From Streptomyces lydicus (GTDB taxonomy: Bacteria; Actinomycetota; Actinomycetes; Streptomycetales; Streptomycetaceae), in contig NZ_CP017157.1 in assembly GCF_001729485.1 (NCBI RefSeq), forward strand, positions 868,001-932,000: a DNA stretch of 64,000 nt. Reading direction: 5' to 3'. The notes under the pieces are model-generated. The model had not been told where the DNA came from. It searched no databases and saw only the letters and a list, made by a program, of their open reading frames with translations. This document shows positions 52,905-61,433 of the stretch, in pieces; position 1 is the stretch's first letter; the number at the start of each line of letters is the position of its first letter. A program made the translations under genes and the position numbers.

Positions 52905-54334
52905 TGAGGCAACGGAGGAGAGCTGCGGTGGCCTCGGCGGCCGCGCTGGTGCTCGCGGGCGCGGGCGTGCTGACCGCGGCCGGCACCGCCCGGGCAGCGG
53001 AGGTGTCGTACAAGACGGAGTGTCTGCCGCCGCCGATATCGGGGCTGCCGCCGATCGAGGGCACCACGAAGGTGGACGTCAGCGCGCCCGCGACGGCGAA
53101 GGTGGGGGACGAGATCACGGTGGTCCTCAAGACGGTGGAGGGGGCGTCCAAGAACCCCGACATCCTCGACCTGGGCGAGAACACCGTGCAGCCCACCGGC
53201 ACGATCAAGGTGGCCGGGGCACAGACCGGCGATCTGCCGATGCAGGGACCGCGGCAGAACCCGCCGATCCCCAAGGGCAGTCCGATGAAGCTGTCCGACA
53301 TGACGGGCAAGCTGAAGCTGACCAAGCCCGGTGAGGTCACCCTGACGCCCGGCTTCTACAACATCAACGTCAACAAGCCGATCTCCACGGACACCAAGTG
53401 CTCGCCCAAGGAGACGGTGCGGCCCGCGGTCACCATCAAGGTCACCGACGGCGGGGGCACCACCACCGGCGGTACGACGGGCGGCACCGGCGGCGGCAGC
53501 ACGGGCGGTTCGACCAGCGGCACCACCGGCGGTTCGACGGCCGGCACCAGCGGCGGCACCAGCGGCGGCGCGGCGGGTGGCGGTACGGACGGCGGGACGA
53601 GCGGCGGCACCGCGGGCACGTCCGGCGGCAGCGGCGGAACGACCGGCGGCAGCGGCGGCGACCCCGACGGCACCGCGTACAAGGGCAAGGAAATCCAGGT
53701 CCCGTACGCCTGCAAGACCCCCATCGGGGACAAGAAGGCGACCTCGCCGGTCCAGATCAACGCGGTGAAGAAGGGCGGCGGTTACGACCTGACGGTGCAG
53801 TTCAAGAAGTCCGTCATGAACAGTCCCGCGGACATCCCCAAGGACTCGGTCAAGCCGTCCATGGACGTCAAGGTCGGCGGCGCGGACAAGGGTTCGGTCA
53901 AGGTGACCGGCCCGACCAACGCCCAGCCGATCAAGTCGGGCGACCCGATCACGGTCCCCGACCTGAAGGGCACCTACAAGCCGGGCGCCACCGGCAAGGC
54001 CACGCTGACCCCGGGCGTGCTCACCGTCAACGCCCTGGGGACGACCACCACCTGCACCCCGGAGAAGGACCCGGGCGTCTCGCTCGCCCTGGACACCTCG
54101 GCGCAGCAGGGCGGTACGTCCGGGGGCTCGGCGGGCGGCGCCGCGGCCTCCGGCGGCAGCGCGGCGGGGCCGGCCAGTGTCTCGGGCGGCAGCGGCAGCA
54201 GCGGCGGCCTCGCGGAGACCGGTGCCGGCGACCACGGCGCGCTGACCGCCCTCGGCCTCCTCGCCGGGACGGCCGTCCTGCTGGGCGGTGCGGTCTTCAC
54301 GTTCCTGCCGCGGCGCCGGACCCGGATCCGCTGA
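52904..54334 (+). CDS. Large sortase substrate (LAETG) with two copies of the two-cysteine domain
   Basis: This 476-aa protein has a signal peptide (about 1-31). The first domain (about 34-175, C40 and a cysteine in DTKCSPKE) is followed by a Gly/Thr/Ser repeat linker (about 184-256). A second domain (about 265-400, YACKTPIGDKKATSP to LGTTTTCTP) is closely similar to the one in the 50099 product. A second Gly/Ser stretch and the sorting signal LAETG (436-440) with hydrophobic tail and RRRTRIR end it. The ATG shares a base with the previous stop (TGATG); a GTG three bases upstream is possible. Confidence 0.83.
   Translation: MRQRRRAAVASAAALVLAGAGVLTAAGTARAAEVSYKTECLPPPISGLPPIEGTTKVDVSAPATAKVGDEITVVLKTVEGASKNPDILDLGENTVQPTGTIKVAGAQTGDLPMQGPRQNPPIPKGSPMKLSDMTGKLKLTKPGEVTLTPGFYNINVNKPISTDTKCSPKETVRPAVTIKVTDGGGTTTGGTTGGTGGGSTGGSTSGTTGGSTAGTSGGTSGGAAGGGTDGGTSGGTAGTSGGSGGTTGGSGGDPDGTAYKGKEIQVPYACKTPIGDKKATSPVQINAVKKGGGYDLTVQFKKSVMNSPADIPKDSVKPSMDVKVGGADKGSVKVTGPTNAQPIKSGDPITVPDLKGTYKPGATGKATLTPGVLTVNALGTTTTCTPEKDPGVSLALDTSAQQGGTSGGSAGGAAASGGSAAGPASVSGGSGSSGGLAETGAGDHGALTALGLLAGTAVLLGGAVFTFLPRRRTRIR
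53453..53670 (+). repeat. In-gene low-complexity GGT/GGS repeat region
   Basis: About 73 codons encode almost only Gly, Thr, Ser and Ala in GGTTGG/GGTSGG-like units. It links the two folded domains of the LAETG protein and is a likely site of slippage and length variation. Confidence 0.8.
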
Positions 54335-54360
54335 CGGGGCGGCACCTCGACGGCACCCGT

Positions 54361-54466
54361 GGGCCGTGCGGCCGCACCGCGCGTACGGCCGCACGGCCCG
54401 CACGGGCCGGACACCCCGCACGAGACGCACGAAGGGGGGCGTCGCACCGGCGGTGCGACGCCCCCC
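54361..54466. terminator. Two tandem perfect hairpins between the surface operon and the POT gene
   Basis: Hairpin one pairs GGGCCGTGCGGCCG (54361-54374) with CGGCCGCACGGCCC (54386-54399). Hairpin two pairs GGGGGGCGTCGCACCG (54434-54449) with CGGTGCGACGCCCCCC (54451-54466) and is followed by TCTC. They lie between convergent transcription units and probably stop both. Confidence 0.8.
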
Positions 54467-54493
54467 TCTCGCGCTGTCAGGGGCCGGCAGGCG

Positions 54494-55999
54494 TCAGTTG
54501 ACGCTGCCCATCATCTGCTTGACCCGCTTGCGGGACATCCAGATGCCGAGGCCGGCGACCACCGCGAGGGCGGCCTCGACGGCGACCGAGCCCGAGGTGT
54601 TCAGATCGACGTTCAGCTGCGGGGAGGTCAGCAGACCCGCCACCGAGTCTCCCGCGGTGACCGCGAGGAACCAGACACCCATCATCTGGGAGCTGTACTT
54701 GGCGGGCGCCATCTTCGTGGTGACCGACAGGCCGACCGGGGAGAGGCACAGCTCACCGACGGTCTGGATGAAGTAGATCGCCACCAGCCACATCGGGCTG
54801 ACCTTCCCGCCGTTGCCGGCGGTGTCGAACAGCGGGATCAGGAAGACGCCGAAGGAGATGCCGATCAGCGCGAGGCTGGACGCGAACTTGACCGCGGTGC
54901 TCGGCTCCTTGCCGCGCTTGTTCAGCCACAGCCACCCCGAGGCGACCAGCGGGGCGAGCGCCATGATGAAGATCGGGTTCAGCGACTGGTACCACGACGT
55001 CGGGAAGTGGAAGCCCAGCAGGTCGTTCGTCGTGGAGTTCTCACCGAAGATCGAGAGCGTCGAGCCGTTCTGGTCGTAGATCATCCAGAAGACGGCGGCG
55101 ACCACGAAGAACCAGATGTAGCCGGAGAGCTTGGACTGCTCCAGGTTGCTGAGCTCCTTGTCCCGCTTCATGCGGAACAGGACCGCGATCGGGATGACCA
55201 GACCGGCGATGGTGATCGGCATCAGCGCCCAGTCGGCGAAGTTACCGGTCACCGCGAGCACGGTGTAGAACACGGCCGCGACGATGAGCCAGATCAGGCC
55301 CTTGCGCAGCACGGAGGTCTTCTCCTCCGGCGTCGCGGGCTGGGCGACGACGCTGCTCTCCGCGCTCAGGTGGCGGGTGCCGAGCATGAACTGGGCGAGG
55401 CCGAGCGCCATGCCGACGGCGGCGAGCGTGAAGCCGAAGTGCCAGTTGACGTTCTCGCCGACGGTGCCGATGCTCAGCGGCGCCAGGAACGCGCCCAGGT
55501 TGATGCCGATGTAGAAGAGCGTGAAGCCACCGTCACGGCGCGGGTCCTCCGGGCCGTTGTAGAGGTGGCCGACCATCGTGGAGATGTTCGCCTTCAGCAG
55601 GCCGGAGCCGAGCGCGACCAGCACGAGGCCGGCGAAGAAGCTCGCCGAGGTGGGGAGCGCGAGCGTGATGTGGCCGGCGATGACGACACCGGCGCCGATG
55701 GCGACCGTCTTGCGCGGCCCCCAGAAGCGGTCCGCCATCCAACCGCCCGGCATCGCGAGCAGGTAGACCATCGCCATGTACACGGAGTAGATCGCCGTGG
55801 CCGTGGTGGCCTGCATGTGCATGCCGCCGGGCGCGATCAGGTACAGCGGGAGTAGGGCCTTCATGCCGTAGAAGCTGAAGCGCTCCCACATCTCGGTCAT
55901 GAAGAGAGTGGCCAGTCCGCGGGGGTGGCCGAAGAAGGTTTTGCCGCCGTCGACAGGGTTCCCCTGCTTGGCCGCGTCCTTCGTCAGGCTGGACGCCAT
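54494..55999 (-). CDS. POT-family proton-coupled oligopeptide transporter
   Basis: This 501-aa protein has the 12-14 helix major-facilitator fold and POT signatures. These are TEMWERFSFYGMKALLPLYL (the E-x-x-E-R-F-x-Y-Y/Y-G motif), GGWMADRFWGPRKTVAIGAGV, GSGLLKANISTMVGHLY, FTLFYIGINLGAFLAPL and FIQTVGELCLSPVGLSVTTKMAP. It should import di- and tripeptides with protons. The ATG has AAGGAA upstream on the minus strand. It is monocistronic and faces the surface-protein operon tail to tail. Confidence 0.94.
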   Translation of the reverse strand: MASSLTKDAAKQGNPVDGGKTFFGHPRGLATLFMTEMWERFSFYGMKALLPLYLIAPGGMHMQATTATAIYSVYMAMVYLLAMPGGWMADRFWGPRKTVAIGAGVVIAGHITLALPTSASFFAGLVLVALGSGLLKANISTMVGHLYNGPEDPRRDGGFTLFYIGINLGAFLAPLSIGTVGENVNWHFGFTLAAVGMALGLAQFMLGTRHLSAESSVVAQPATPEEKTSVLRKGLIWLIVAAVFYTVLAVTGNFADWALMPITIAGLVIPIAVLFRMKRDKELSNLEQSKLSGYIWFFVVAAVFWMIYDQNGSTLSIFGENSTTNDLLGFHFPTSWYQSLNPIFIMALAPLVASGWLWLNKRGKEPSTAVKFASSLALIGISFGVFLIPLFDTAGNGGKVSPMWLVAIYFIQTVGELCLSPVGLSVTTKMAPAKYSSQMMGVWFLAVTAGDSVAGLLTSPQLNVDLNTSGSVAVEAALAVVAGLGIWMSRKRVKQMMGSVN

Positions 56000-56511
56000 G
56001 GTGGTTCCTTGCTGCTCGGGACGCGTTCGAAGGCCGTTACGCGCCCGGTGGGGGTGACCGGCACCGGCGTGGACCTGCCCACCCTCACGTCCGGGAGGTG
56101 CGAAGCCGCTCGACATCGAGACAGCATCGGCAGAACGGTCCGACACCGGGATCCACGCCCCCCGTGCTGCTAGCGCGGTGGACCCGGTCGACAGGTCAAT
56201 CACTGTGTATCGGATCCGGTGGTTCCGGAACCGCACACAACGAGGGACCGGCGACGACTGGTGCGTCACGGCCCCACTGGTTGTGCATTGGACGTTCCGC
56301 CCACCATACGTCCGGTTCACCTTCTGTTGGCCGCCGTGAGACAACGGTCACACTGCCGCCGGGAACCATGTGCGCCCCCTCGTACGACCGCGCCCGCCCG
56401 CGTGCGCCGCACGCGTCGCAGCTCAGGACGGCTCCGGTGCAGGAACGGTCCGCCTCGGCCATCCGTGCAGGTCCGCCCCTCGGGCGTGACGCATCGGACT
56501 ACCATCGGCCC
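56000..56511. other. Intergenic region between the divergent POT and response regulator genes
   Basis: No gene is recognised. A perfect 12-bp palindrome GGTTCCGGAACC is at 56221-56232. TACCAT at 56500-56505, six bases before the response regulator ATG, is a likely -10 box for a leaderless transcript. Confidence 0.4.
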
Positions 56512-57192
56512 ATGACCCGTGTACTGCTCGCCGAGGATGACGCGTCCATCTCGGAGCCGCTCGCCCGCGCACTGCGCCGCGAGGGTTACGAAGTCGAGGT
56601 GCGCGAGGACGGCCCGACGGCGCTCGACGCCGGTCTCCAGGGCAACATCGACCTCGTCGTCCTGGACCTGGGGCTGCCCGGCATGGACGGCCTGGAGGTC
56701 GCCCGCCGGCTGCGCAACGAAGGCCATTCCTTCCCCATCCTGGTGCTGACCGCGCGCGCCGACGAGGTGGACACCGTCGTCGGCCTGGACGCCGGTGCCG
56801 ACGACTACGTCACCAAGCCCTTCCGGCTCGCCGAACTCCTCGCCCGGGTACGGGCCCTGCTGCGCCGCGGTTCCACCGCCGAGCCCCAGCAGCCCCCCGC
56901 CACCCACGGCGTGCGGATCGACGTCGAGTCGCACCGCGCCTGGATGGGCGAGGAGGAACTCCAGCTCACGGCGAAGGAGTTCGACCTGCTGCGGGTCCTG
57001 GTGCGGGACGCGGGCCGGGTCGTCACCCGCGACCAGCTGATGCGCGAGGTCTGGGACACCACCTGGTGGTCGTCCACGAAGACGCTCGACATGCACATCT
57101 CCTGGCTGCGCAAGAAGCTCGGGGACGACGCCGCCAACCCCCGCTACATCGCCACCGTCCGCGGAGTCGGCTTCCGCTTCGAGAAGAGCTAG
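56512..57192 (+). CDS. OmpR-family response regulator
   Basis: This 226-aa regulator has a receiver domain (about 2-115). It includes the acidic pair EDD, phosphoacceptor D52 in LVVLDLGLPGMDG, the LTARADE switch threonine and the DDYVTKPF lysine. A winged-helix output domain follows (about 132-225, LTAKEFDLLRVLVRDAGRVVTRDQLMREVWD, RYIATVRGVGFRFE). The cognate kinase begins six bases after its stop. The ATG sits six bases after TACCAT, so the transcript is probably leaderless. The signal and targets are unknown. Confidence 0.94.
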   Translation: MTRVLLAEDDASISEPLARALRREGYEVEVREDGPTALDAGLQGNIDLVVLDLGLPGMDGLEVARRLRNEGHSFPILVLTARADEVDTVVGLDAGADDYVTKPFRLAELLARVRALLRRGSTAEPQQPPATHGVRIDVESHRAWMGEEELQLTAKEFDLLRVLVRDAGRVVTRDQLMREVWDTTWWSSTKTLDMHISWLRKKLGDDAANPRYIATVRGVGFRFEKS

Positions 57193-57198
57193 GGGCCC

Positions 57199-58449
57199 GT
57201 GCGCCGCCGCCTGATCAACTCCACGCTCGCCGTGGTGCTCGTCGTGATCGCCGTCTTCGGTGTCTCGCTCGTCATCGTCGAGACCCGCACGATCCAGTCG
57301 GGGGCCCAGGAGAGCGTGGCCTCCGAGGCGGTCCGGCTCGTCGGAATAGTGGAGAGCCGGCTCGGCGGCGGCGAGAAGATCACCCCCGACGTCCTCTCCG
57401 AGCAGATCACCGCCAAGCGGCATGCCGAGATCAAGGTGCCCGGCAAGCCGCCGATCGAGATCGGGCAGCGGCCGGTGGGCGAGGTCATCCAGTCCACGGT
57501 GCGCGGCGACCGCGGCGAGTCCGTCACGGTCCAGGAGTCCCGCTCCACGATCAGCTCGGAGGTCGGCCGGACGCTGCTGGTCATCCTCGCCGTGGCGCTG
57601 CTGGCGATCCTCGCCGCCGTCGTGCTGGCCGTACGCCAGGCCCGCCGGCTGACCGCACCGCTGACCGACCTCGCCGAGACCGCCGAGCGCCTCGGCTCCG
57701 GCGACCCCCGCCCGCGCCACCGCCGCTACGGCGTCCAGGAGCTCGACCGGGTCGCCGACGTGCTGGACGCCAGCGCCGAGCGGATCGCGCGGATGCTCAC
57801 CGCCGAGCGGCGGCTGGCCGCCGACGCCTCCCATCAGCTGCGTACGCCGCTGACCGCGCTGTCCATGCGGCTGGAGGAGATCACCCTCACCGACGACCCG
57901 GACACCGTGAAGGAAGAGGCCACCATCGCGCTGGCGCAGGTGGAGCGGCTGACCGACGTCGTCCAGCGGCTGCTGACCAACTCCCGCGACCCGCGCACCG
58001 GCTCCGCGGTGGCCTTCGACCTCGACGAGGTGGTCAAGCAGCAGATCGAGGAGTGGCGGCCGGCCTACCGCAGCGCCGGGCGGGCCATCGTCCGCTCCGG
58101 CAAGAAGGGCCTGCGGGCCGTCGGCACCCCGGGCGCGGTCGCCCAGGTGCTCGCCACGCTGATCGAGAACTCGCTGATGCACGGCGACGGGACGGTCGCG
58201 CTGCGTACCCGCGTCACCGGCAACCAGGCGGTCGTCGAGGTGACCGACGCGGGGCCCGGGGTGCCGCCGGACCTCGGCTCACGGGTCTTCGAGCGGACGG
58301 TCTCCGGCCGCAACTCCACCGGGCTGGGGCTCGCCGTCGCCCGGGACCTGGCCGAGGCGGACGGCGGACGACTGGAGCTGCTCCAGCAGCACCCGCCGGT
58401 CTTCGCGCTGTTCCTGGCCCGCGAGGCGGAGCCGGTCGCCGAGGAGTGA
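57199..58449 (+). CDS. Sensor histidine kinase
   Basis: This 416-aa two-pass membrane kinase has TM1 (about 7-27), an extracytoplasmic sensor loop (about 30-122), and TM2 (about 125-145). A HAMP domain (about 146-200) and dimerisation/phosphoacceptor H212 in ADASHQLRTPLTALSMRLEE follow. The HATPase_c domain has the N-box LATLIENSLMHGDG, G1 DAGPGVP and G2 NSTGLGLAVARDLAEADGGRL. The GTG start is in the expected place; AGGGGCCC precedes it. It is the partner of the response regulator directly upstream. Confidence 0.94.
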   Translation: MRRRLINSTLAVVLVVIAVFGVSLVIVETRTIQSGAQESVASEAVRLVGIVESRLGGGEKITPDVLSEQITAKRHAEIKVPGKPPIEIGQRPVGEVIQSTVRGDRGESVTVQESRSTISSEVGRTLLVILAVALLAILAAVVLAVRQARRLTAPLTDLAETAERLGSGDPRPRHRRYGVQELDRVADVLDASAERIARMLTAERRLAADASHQLRTPLTALSMRLEEITLTDDPDTVKEEATIALAQVERLTDVVQRLLTNSRDPRTGSAVAFDLDEVVKQQIEEWRPAYRSAGRAIVRSGKKGLRAVGTPGAVAQVLATLIENSLMHGDGTVALRTRVTGNQAVVEVTDAGPGVPPDLGSRVFERTVSGRNSTGLGLAVARDLAEADGGRLELLQQHPPVFALFLAREAEPVAEE

Positions 58450-58476
58450 CCCGGCCCGGGTCGCCCGGGGGCGCCG

Positions 58477-58986
58477 CTACTTCCGCGAGGCGCTGCGCGG
58501 CCGGTGCGCGCCGTCGGCGAGGAAGGACTCCGCCGTCTCGATCGCCTCGCGGGCGGGCAGCGTGCGGAAGACCCAGGTGCGGTAGGACCAGAAGCGGAAG
58601 AGCGTGGCCAGGGCGATGCCCAGGAACTTGAAGACGTTGCTCTGCAGCGGGCTGTCCCAGTGGAACGCGTACGTCGCGACGTAGAGCAGGCCGTTCTCGA
58701 TGACCAGGCCGATGGCGCTGAACAGCAGGAAGAGCGTGAGTTCCTTGGTGCGGCCCTGCTTGTCGCGGTCGCGGTAGGTGAAGTAGCGGTAACCGAGGTA
58801 GTTGGTGCCGGTCGCCACGACGGTGGCGATGATGCTGGCCCGCACGACGGGCACCTCGGTCCAGTGCCGGACGAGGTTGAACACCGCGAAGTTGACCACG
58901 ACGCCGGCGCCGCCGACCGCACCGAACTTCATCAGCTCGCGACAGAGCGCCGCCAACCGCACGCGCAGTGCGCTCCGTTCACTCAT
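58477..58986 (-). CDS. GtrA-family membrane protein
   Basis: This 169-aa protein has four membrane segments (about 18-38, 48-66, 82-104, 116-138) and the GtrA pattern KFGAVGGAGVVVNFAVFNLV, TGTNYLGYRYFTYRDR and NVFKFLGIALATLFRFWSYRTWVF. Family members flip or help transfer undecaprenyl-linked sugars in surface polysaccharide or wall polymer assembly. It converges on the kinase gene with a 27-base gap. Confidence 0.9.
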   Translation of the reverse strand: MSERSALRVRLAALCRELMKFGAVGGAGVVVNFAVFNLVRHWTEVPVVRASIIATVVATGTNYLGYRYFTYRDRDKQGRTKELTLFLLFSAIGLVIENGLLYVATYAFHWDSPLQSNVFKFLGIALATLFRFWSYRTWVFRTLPAREAIETAESFLADGAHRPRSASRK

Positions 58987-59121
58987 GGTGATCGTTCAGC
59001 TCCCTGACGTGGACGGTGTTCGCGGGCCGTCAACCCTGCCCCGCACCCTCATGCTAACCACGCCCGGATGGCGGTGCCCGCCGCCTTGCGGTTGCGCGCC
59101 ACCGCCCGCCGGGGCGGGCGG

Positions 59122-59547
59122 TCAGCCGACCCTGACACGGAAGTTGAGGGTGCGGGCGCCCGGCTCGTCGGCGGCGCCGGCGGCACAGGCCCGGCAGCGC
59201 AGCAGCCGTAAGTCCGTCCGGCCGGGGCGGACCGCCTCGAAGTCGAGGTGGCGCGTGGTGCCGGCCGCGGGCGGGCCGCCGGGGACCTCGCGGCGGCCCG
59301 TCGTCCTGAGGACGGCCGGGTCGGGGCGGGGCTCGGCGATGATCCAGCGGTAGCCGCCGGCCGGCTCGTCGGGGACCCGCACGCTGAAGTGGTCGCCCGC
59401 GGAAACCGCGATCTCGGTGTCGTCCGCGTCGAAGACCTCCGGCGCGGAAAGCTGGCTGAAAACGGAGTACAGGGCGATCAGCAGCCCGGCGACCGCGACC
59501 ACGGTCACCAGGGTCCTGCCACCCCGCGATATGCCGCTGTTCTCCAT
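59122..59547 (-). CDS. Membrane-anchored chagasin-like (I42) protease inhibitor domain protein
   Basis: This 141-aa protein has a short basic N-terminus and one membrane helix (about 13-32), so the rest is outside the cell. The exposed domain (about 42-141) has the inhibitor I42 layout: an IAVSAGDHFSVRVPDEPAGGYRW block (matching the loop ending GY-W), then RRRVPGG-like and GTTRHLDFEAVRPGRTDLRLLRCR strands. Chagasin-type proteins inhibit papain-like cysteine proteases. The canonical NPTTGY loop is degenerate (EPAGGY), so inhibition is uncertain. GGGGAGG precedes the ATG. Confidence 0.7.
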   Translation of the reverse strand: MENSGISRGGRTLVTVVAVAGLLIALYSVFSQLSAPEVFDADDTEIAVSAGDHFSVRVPDEPAGGYRWIIAEPRPDPAVLRTTGRREVPGGPPAAGTTRHLDFEAVRPGRTDLRLLRCRACAAGAADEPGARTLNFRVRVG

Positions 59548-59712
59548 CCGGCCTCCCCTTGACCGGGCCCGCGCCCGGCACCCCTCGCACACCCGTGCCC
59601 GATCGGTAATGCGCTGAGTCGATCTTCCCTTGCCGCTCTTCGAACGTGCGAACTCGGAGGATCATCCAAGCCGGGGTCGGGGCAGCGGCGCCGTGCGGAT
59701 ACCCTGGGGAGC

Positions 59713-60897
59713 GTGACGTTCCCGGTAGTCGGCATGGTGGGCGGCGGTCAGCTCGCCCGTATGACCCACGAGGCGGGTATCCCCCTCGGCATCAAGTTCA
59801 AGCTCCTCAGTGACACTCCGCAGGATTCAGCGGCCCAGGTGGTCAGCGAGGTCGTCGTCGGCGACTACCGCGACCTGGACACGCTGCGCGCCTTCGCGCG
59901 CGGCTGCGACGTGCTCACCTTCGACCACGAGCACGTGCCCACCGAGCACCTGCGGGCCCTGGAGGCGGACGGCGTGCCCGTCCGGCCCGGGCCCGAGGCG
60001 CTGGTGCACGCCCAGGACAAGGGGGTGATGCGGGCGAAGCTGGACGCGATCGGCGTCCCCTGTCCGCGTCACCGCATCGTCTCCGACCCCGAGGACGTGG
60101 CCCGTTTCGCGGCCGAGGTCAGCGGGCGCGGCGCCGATGAGGGGAGGTGGCCGGACGACGGTTCGGGCGGCTTCCCCGTGGTCCTCAAGACCGTCCGCGG
60201 CGGCTATGACGGCAAGGGCGTATGGGTCGTGCGATCCTCCAAGGAGGCCGAGGAACCCTTCCGCGCCGGAGTGCCGGTCCTTGCGGAGGAAAAGGTCGAT
60301 TTCGCCCGCGAACTGGCGGCCAACATCGTCCGCTCCCCGCACGGCCAGGCCGTCGCCTACCCCGTGGTGGAGTCCATCCAGGTCAACGGGGTCTGCGACA
60401 CCGTGATCGCGCCGGCGCCCGGCCTCGACCCCGAGCAGGCCGCCCACGCCCAGGAGCTGGCGCTTCGGATCGGCCAGGAGCTGGGCGTCGTCGGCCACCT
60501 GGCCGTCGAGCTCTTCGAAACCACCGACGGCCGCATCCTGGTCAACGAACTCGCCATGCGTCCGCACAACTCCGGCCACTGGACCCAGGACGGCGCGATC
60601 ACCTCGCAGTTCGCCAACCACGTCCGTGCCGTGCTCGACCTCCCGCTCGGCGACCCGCGCCCGCGCGCCCGCTGGACGGTGATGGCCAACGTCCTCGGCG
60701 GCGACTATCCCGACATGTACTCCGCGTACCTGCATTGCATGGCACGGGACCCGCAGCTGAAGATCCATATGTACGGCAAGGACGTGAAGCCCGGTCGTAA
60801 GGTCGGGCACGTCAACACCTACGGCGACGACCTGGCGGAGGTGCGCGAGCGCGCCGCACACGCCGCCGGCTACCTGCGAGGAACGATCACCGAATGA
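59713..60897 (+). CDS. purK: N5-carboxyaminoimidazole ribonucleotide synthase
   Basis: PurK uses ATP and bicarbonate to carboxylate AIR at N5 in purine synthesis. The 394-aa ATP-grasp protein has an N-terminal Rossmann-like start ([22 protein letters not shown]), ATP-grasp parts [20 protein letters not shown] and [28 protein letters not shown], and [20 protein letters not shown] [18 protein letters not shown]. The GTG is seven bases after TACCCT (59700-59705), suggesting a leaderless or nearly leaderless mRNA, though GGGGAG is also present. It is coupled to purE. Confidence 0.96.
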   Translation: MTFPVVGMVGGGQLARMTHEAGIPLGIKFKLLSDTPQDSAAQVVSEVVVGDYRDLDTLRAFARGCDVLTFDHEHVPTEHLRALEADGVPVRPGPEALVHAQDKGVMRAKLDAIGVPCPRHRIVSDPEDVARFAAEVSGRGADEGRWPDDGSGGFPVVLKTVRGGYDGKGVWVVRSSKEAEEPFRAGVPVLAEEKVDFARELAANIVRSPHGQAVAYPVVESIQVNGVCDTVIAPAPGLDPEQAAHAQELALRIGQELGVVGHLAVELFETTDGRILVNELAMRPHNSGHWTQDGAITSQFANHVRAVLDLPLGDPRPRARWTVMANVLGGDYPDMYSAYLHCMARDPQLKIHMYGKDVKPGRKVGHVNTYGDDLAEVRERAAHAAGYLRGTITE

Positions 60898-61433
60898 CAT
60901 CTCCCGCGTCCCCCCTCGTCGGCATCGTCATGGGTTCCGACTCCGACTGGCCCGTCATGGAGGCCGCCGCCCAGGCCCTCGCCGAGTTCGAGATCCCCTA
61001 CGAGGTCGACGTCGTCTCGGCGCACCGGATGCCGCGCGAGATGATCGCGTACGGCGAGGACGCCGCCGACCGCGGCCTGAAGGCGATCATCGCGGGGGCC
61101 GGCGGCGCGGCCCACCTCCCCGGCATGCTCGCGTCCGTCACCCCGCTGCCGGTCATCGGCGTCCCGGTCCCGCTCAAGTACCTCGACGGGATGGACTCGC
61201 TGCTGTCCATCGTGCAGATGCCGGCCGGTGTGCCGGTCGCCACCGTCTCGGTCGGCGGGGCCCGCAACGCCGGACTGCTCGCCGCCCGGATGCTCGCCGT
61301 GCACGACACCGAACTCCTCGGCCGGATGCGGGACTTCCAGCAGGAGCTGAACGAGCAGGCCACCGAGAAGGGCAAGCGGCTGCGCAACAAGGTCGCCAGC
61401 CCCGGCGGTTTCGGCTTCGGCGGCGGCAAGTGA
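60894..61433 (+). CDS. purE: N5-carboxyaminoimidazole ribonucleotide mutase
   Basis: PurE moves the carboxylate of N5-CAIR to C4, giving CAIR, and follows PurK in the pathway. The 179-aa product has the class I signature: [85 protein letters not shown] and [13 protein letters not shown]. The ATG overlaps the purK stop (ATGA), and its own stop overlaps the next start (GTGA). Confidence 0.97.
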   Translation: MTSPASPLVGIVMGSDSDWPVMEAAAQALAEFEIPYEVDVVSAHRMPREMIAYGEDAADRGLKAIIAGAGGAAHLPGMLASVTPLPVIGVPVPLKYLDGMDSLLSIVQMPAGVPVATVSVGGARNAGLLAARMLAVHDTELLGRMRDFQQELNEQATEKGKRLRNKVASPGGFGFGGGK

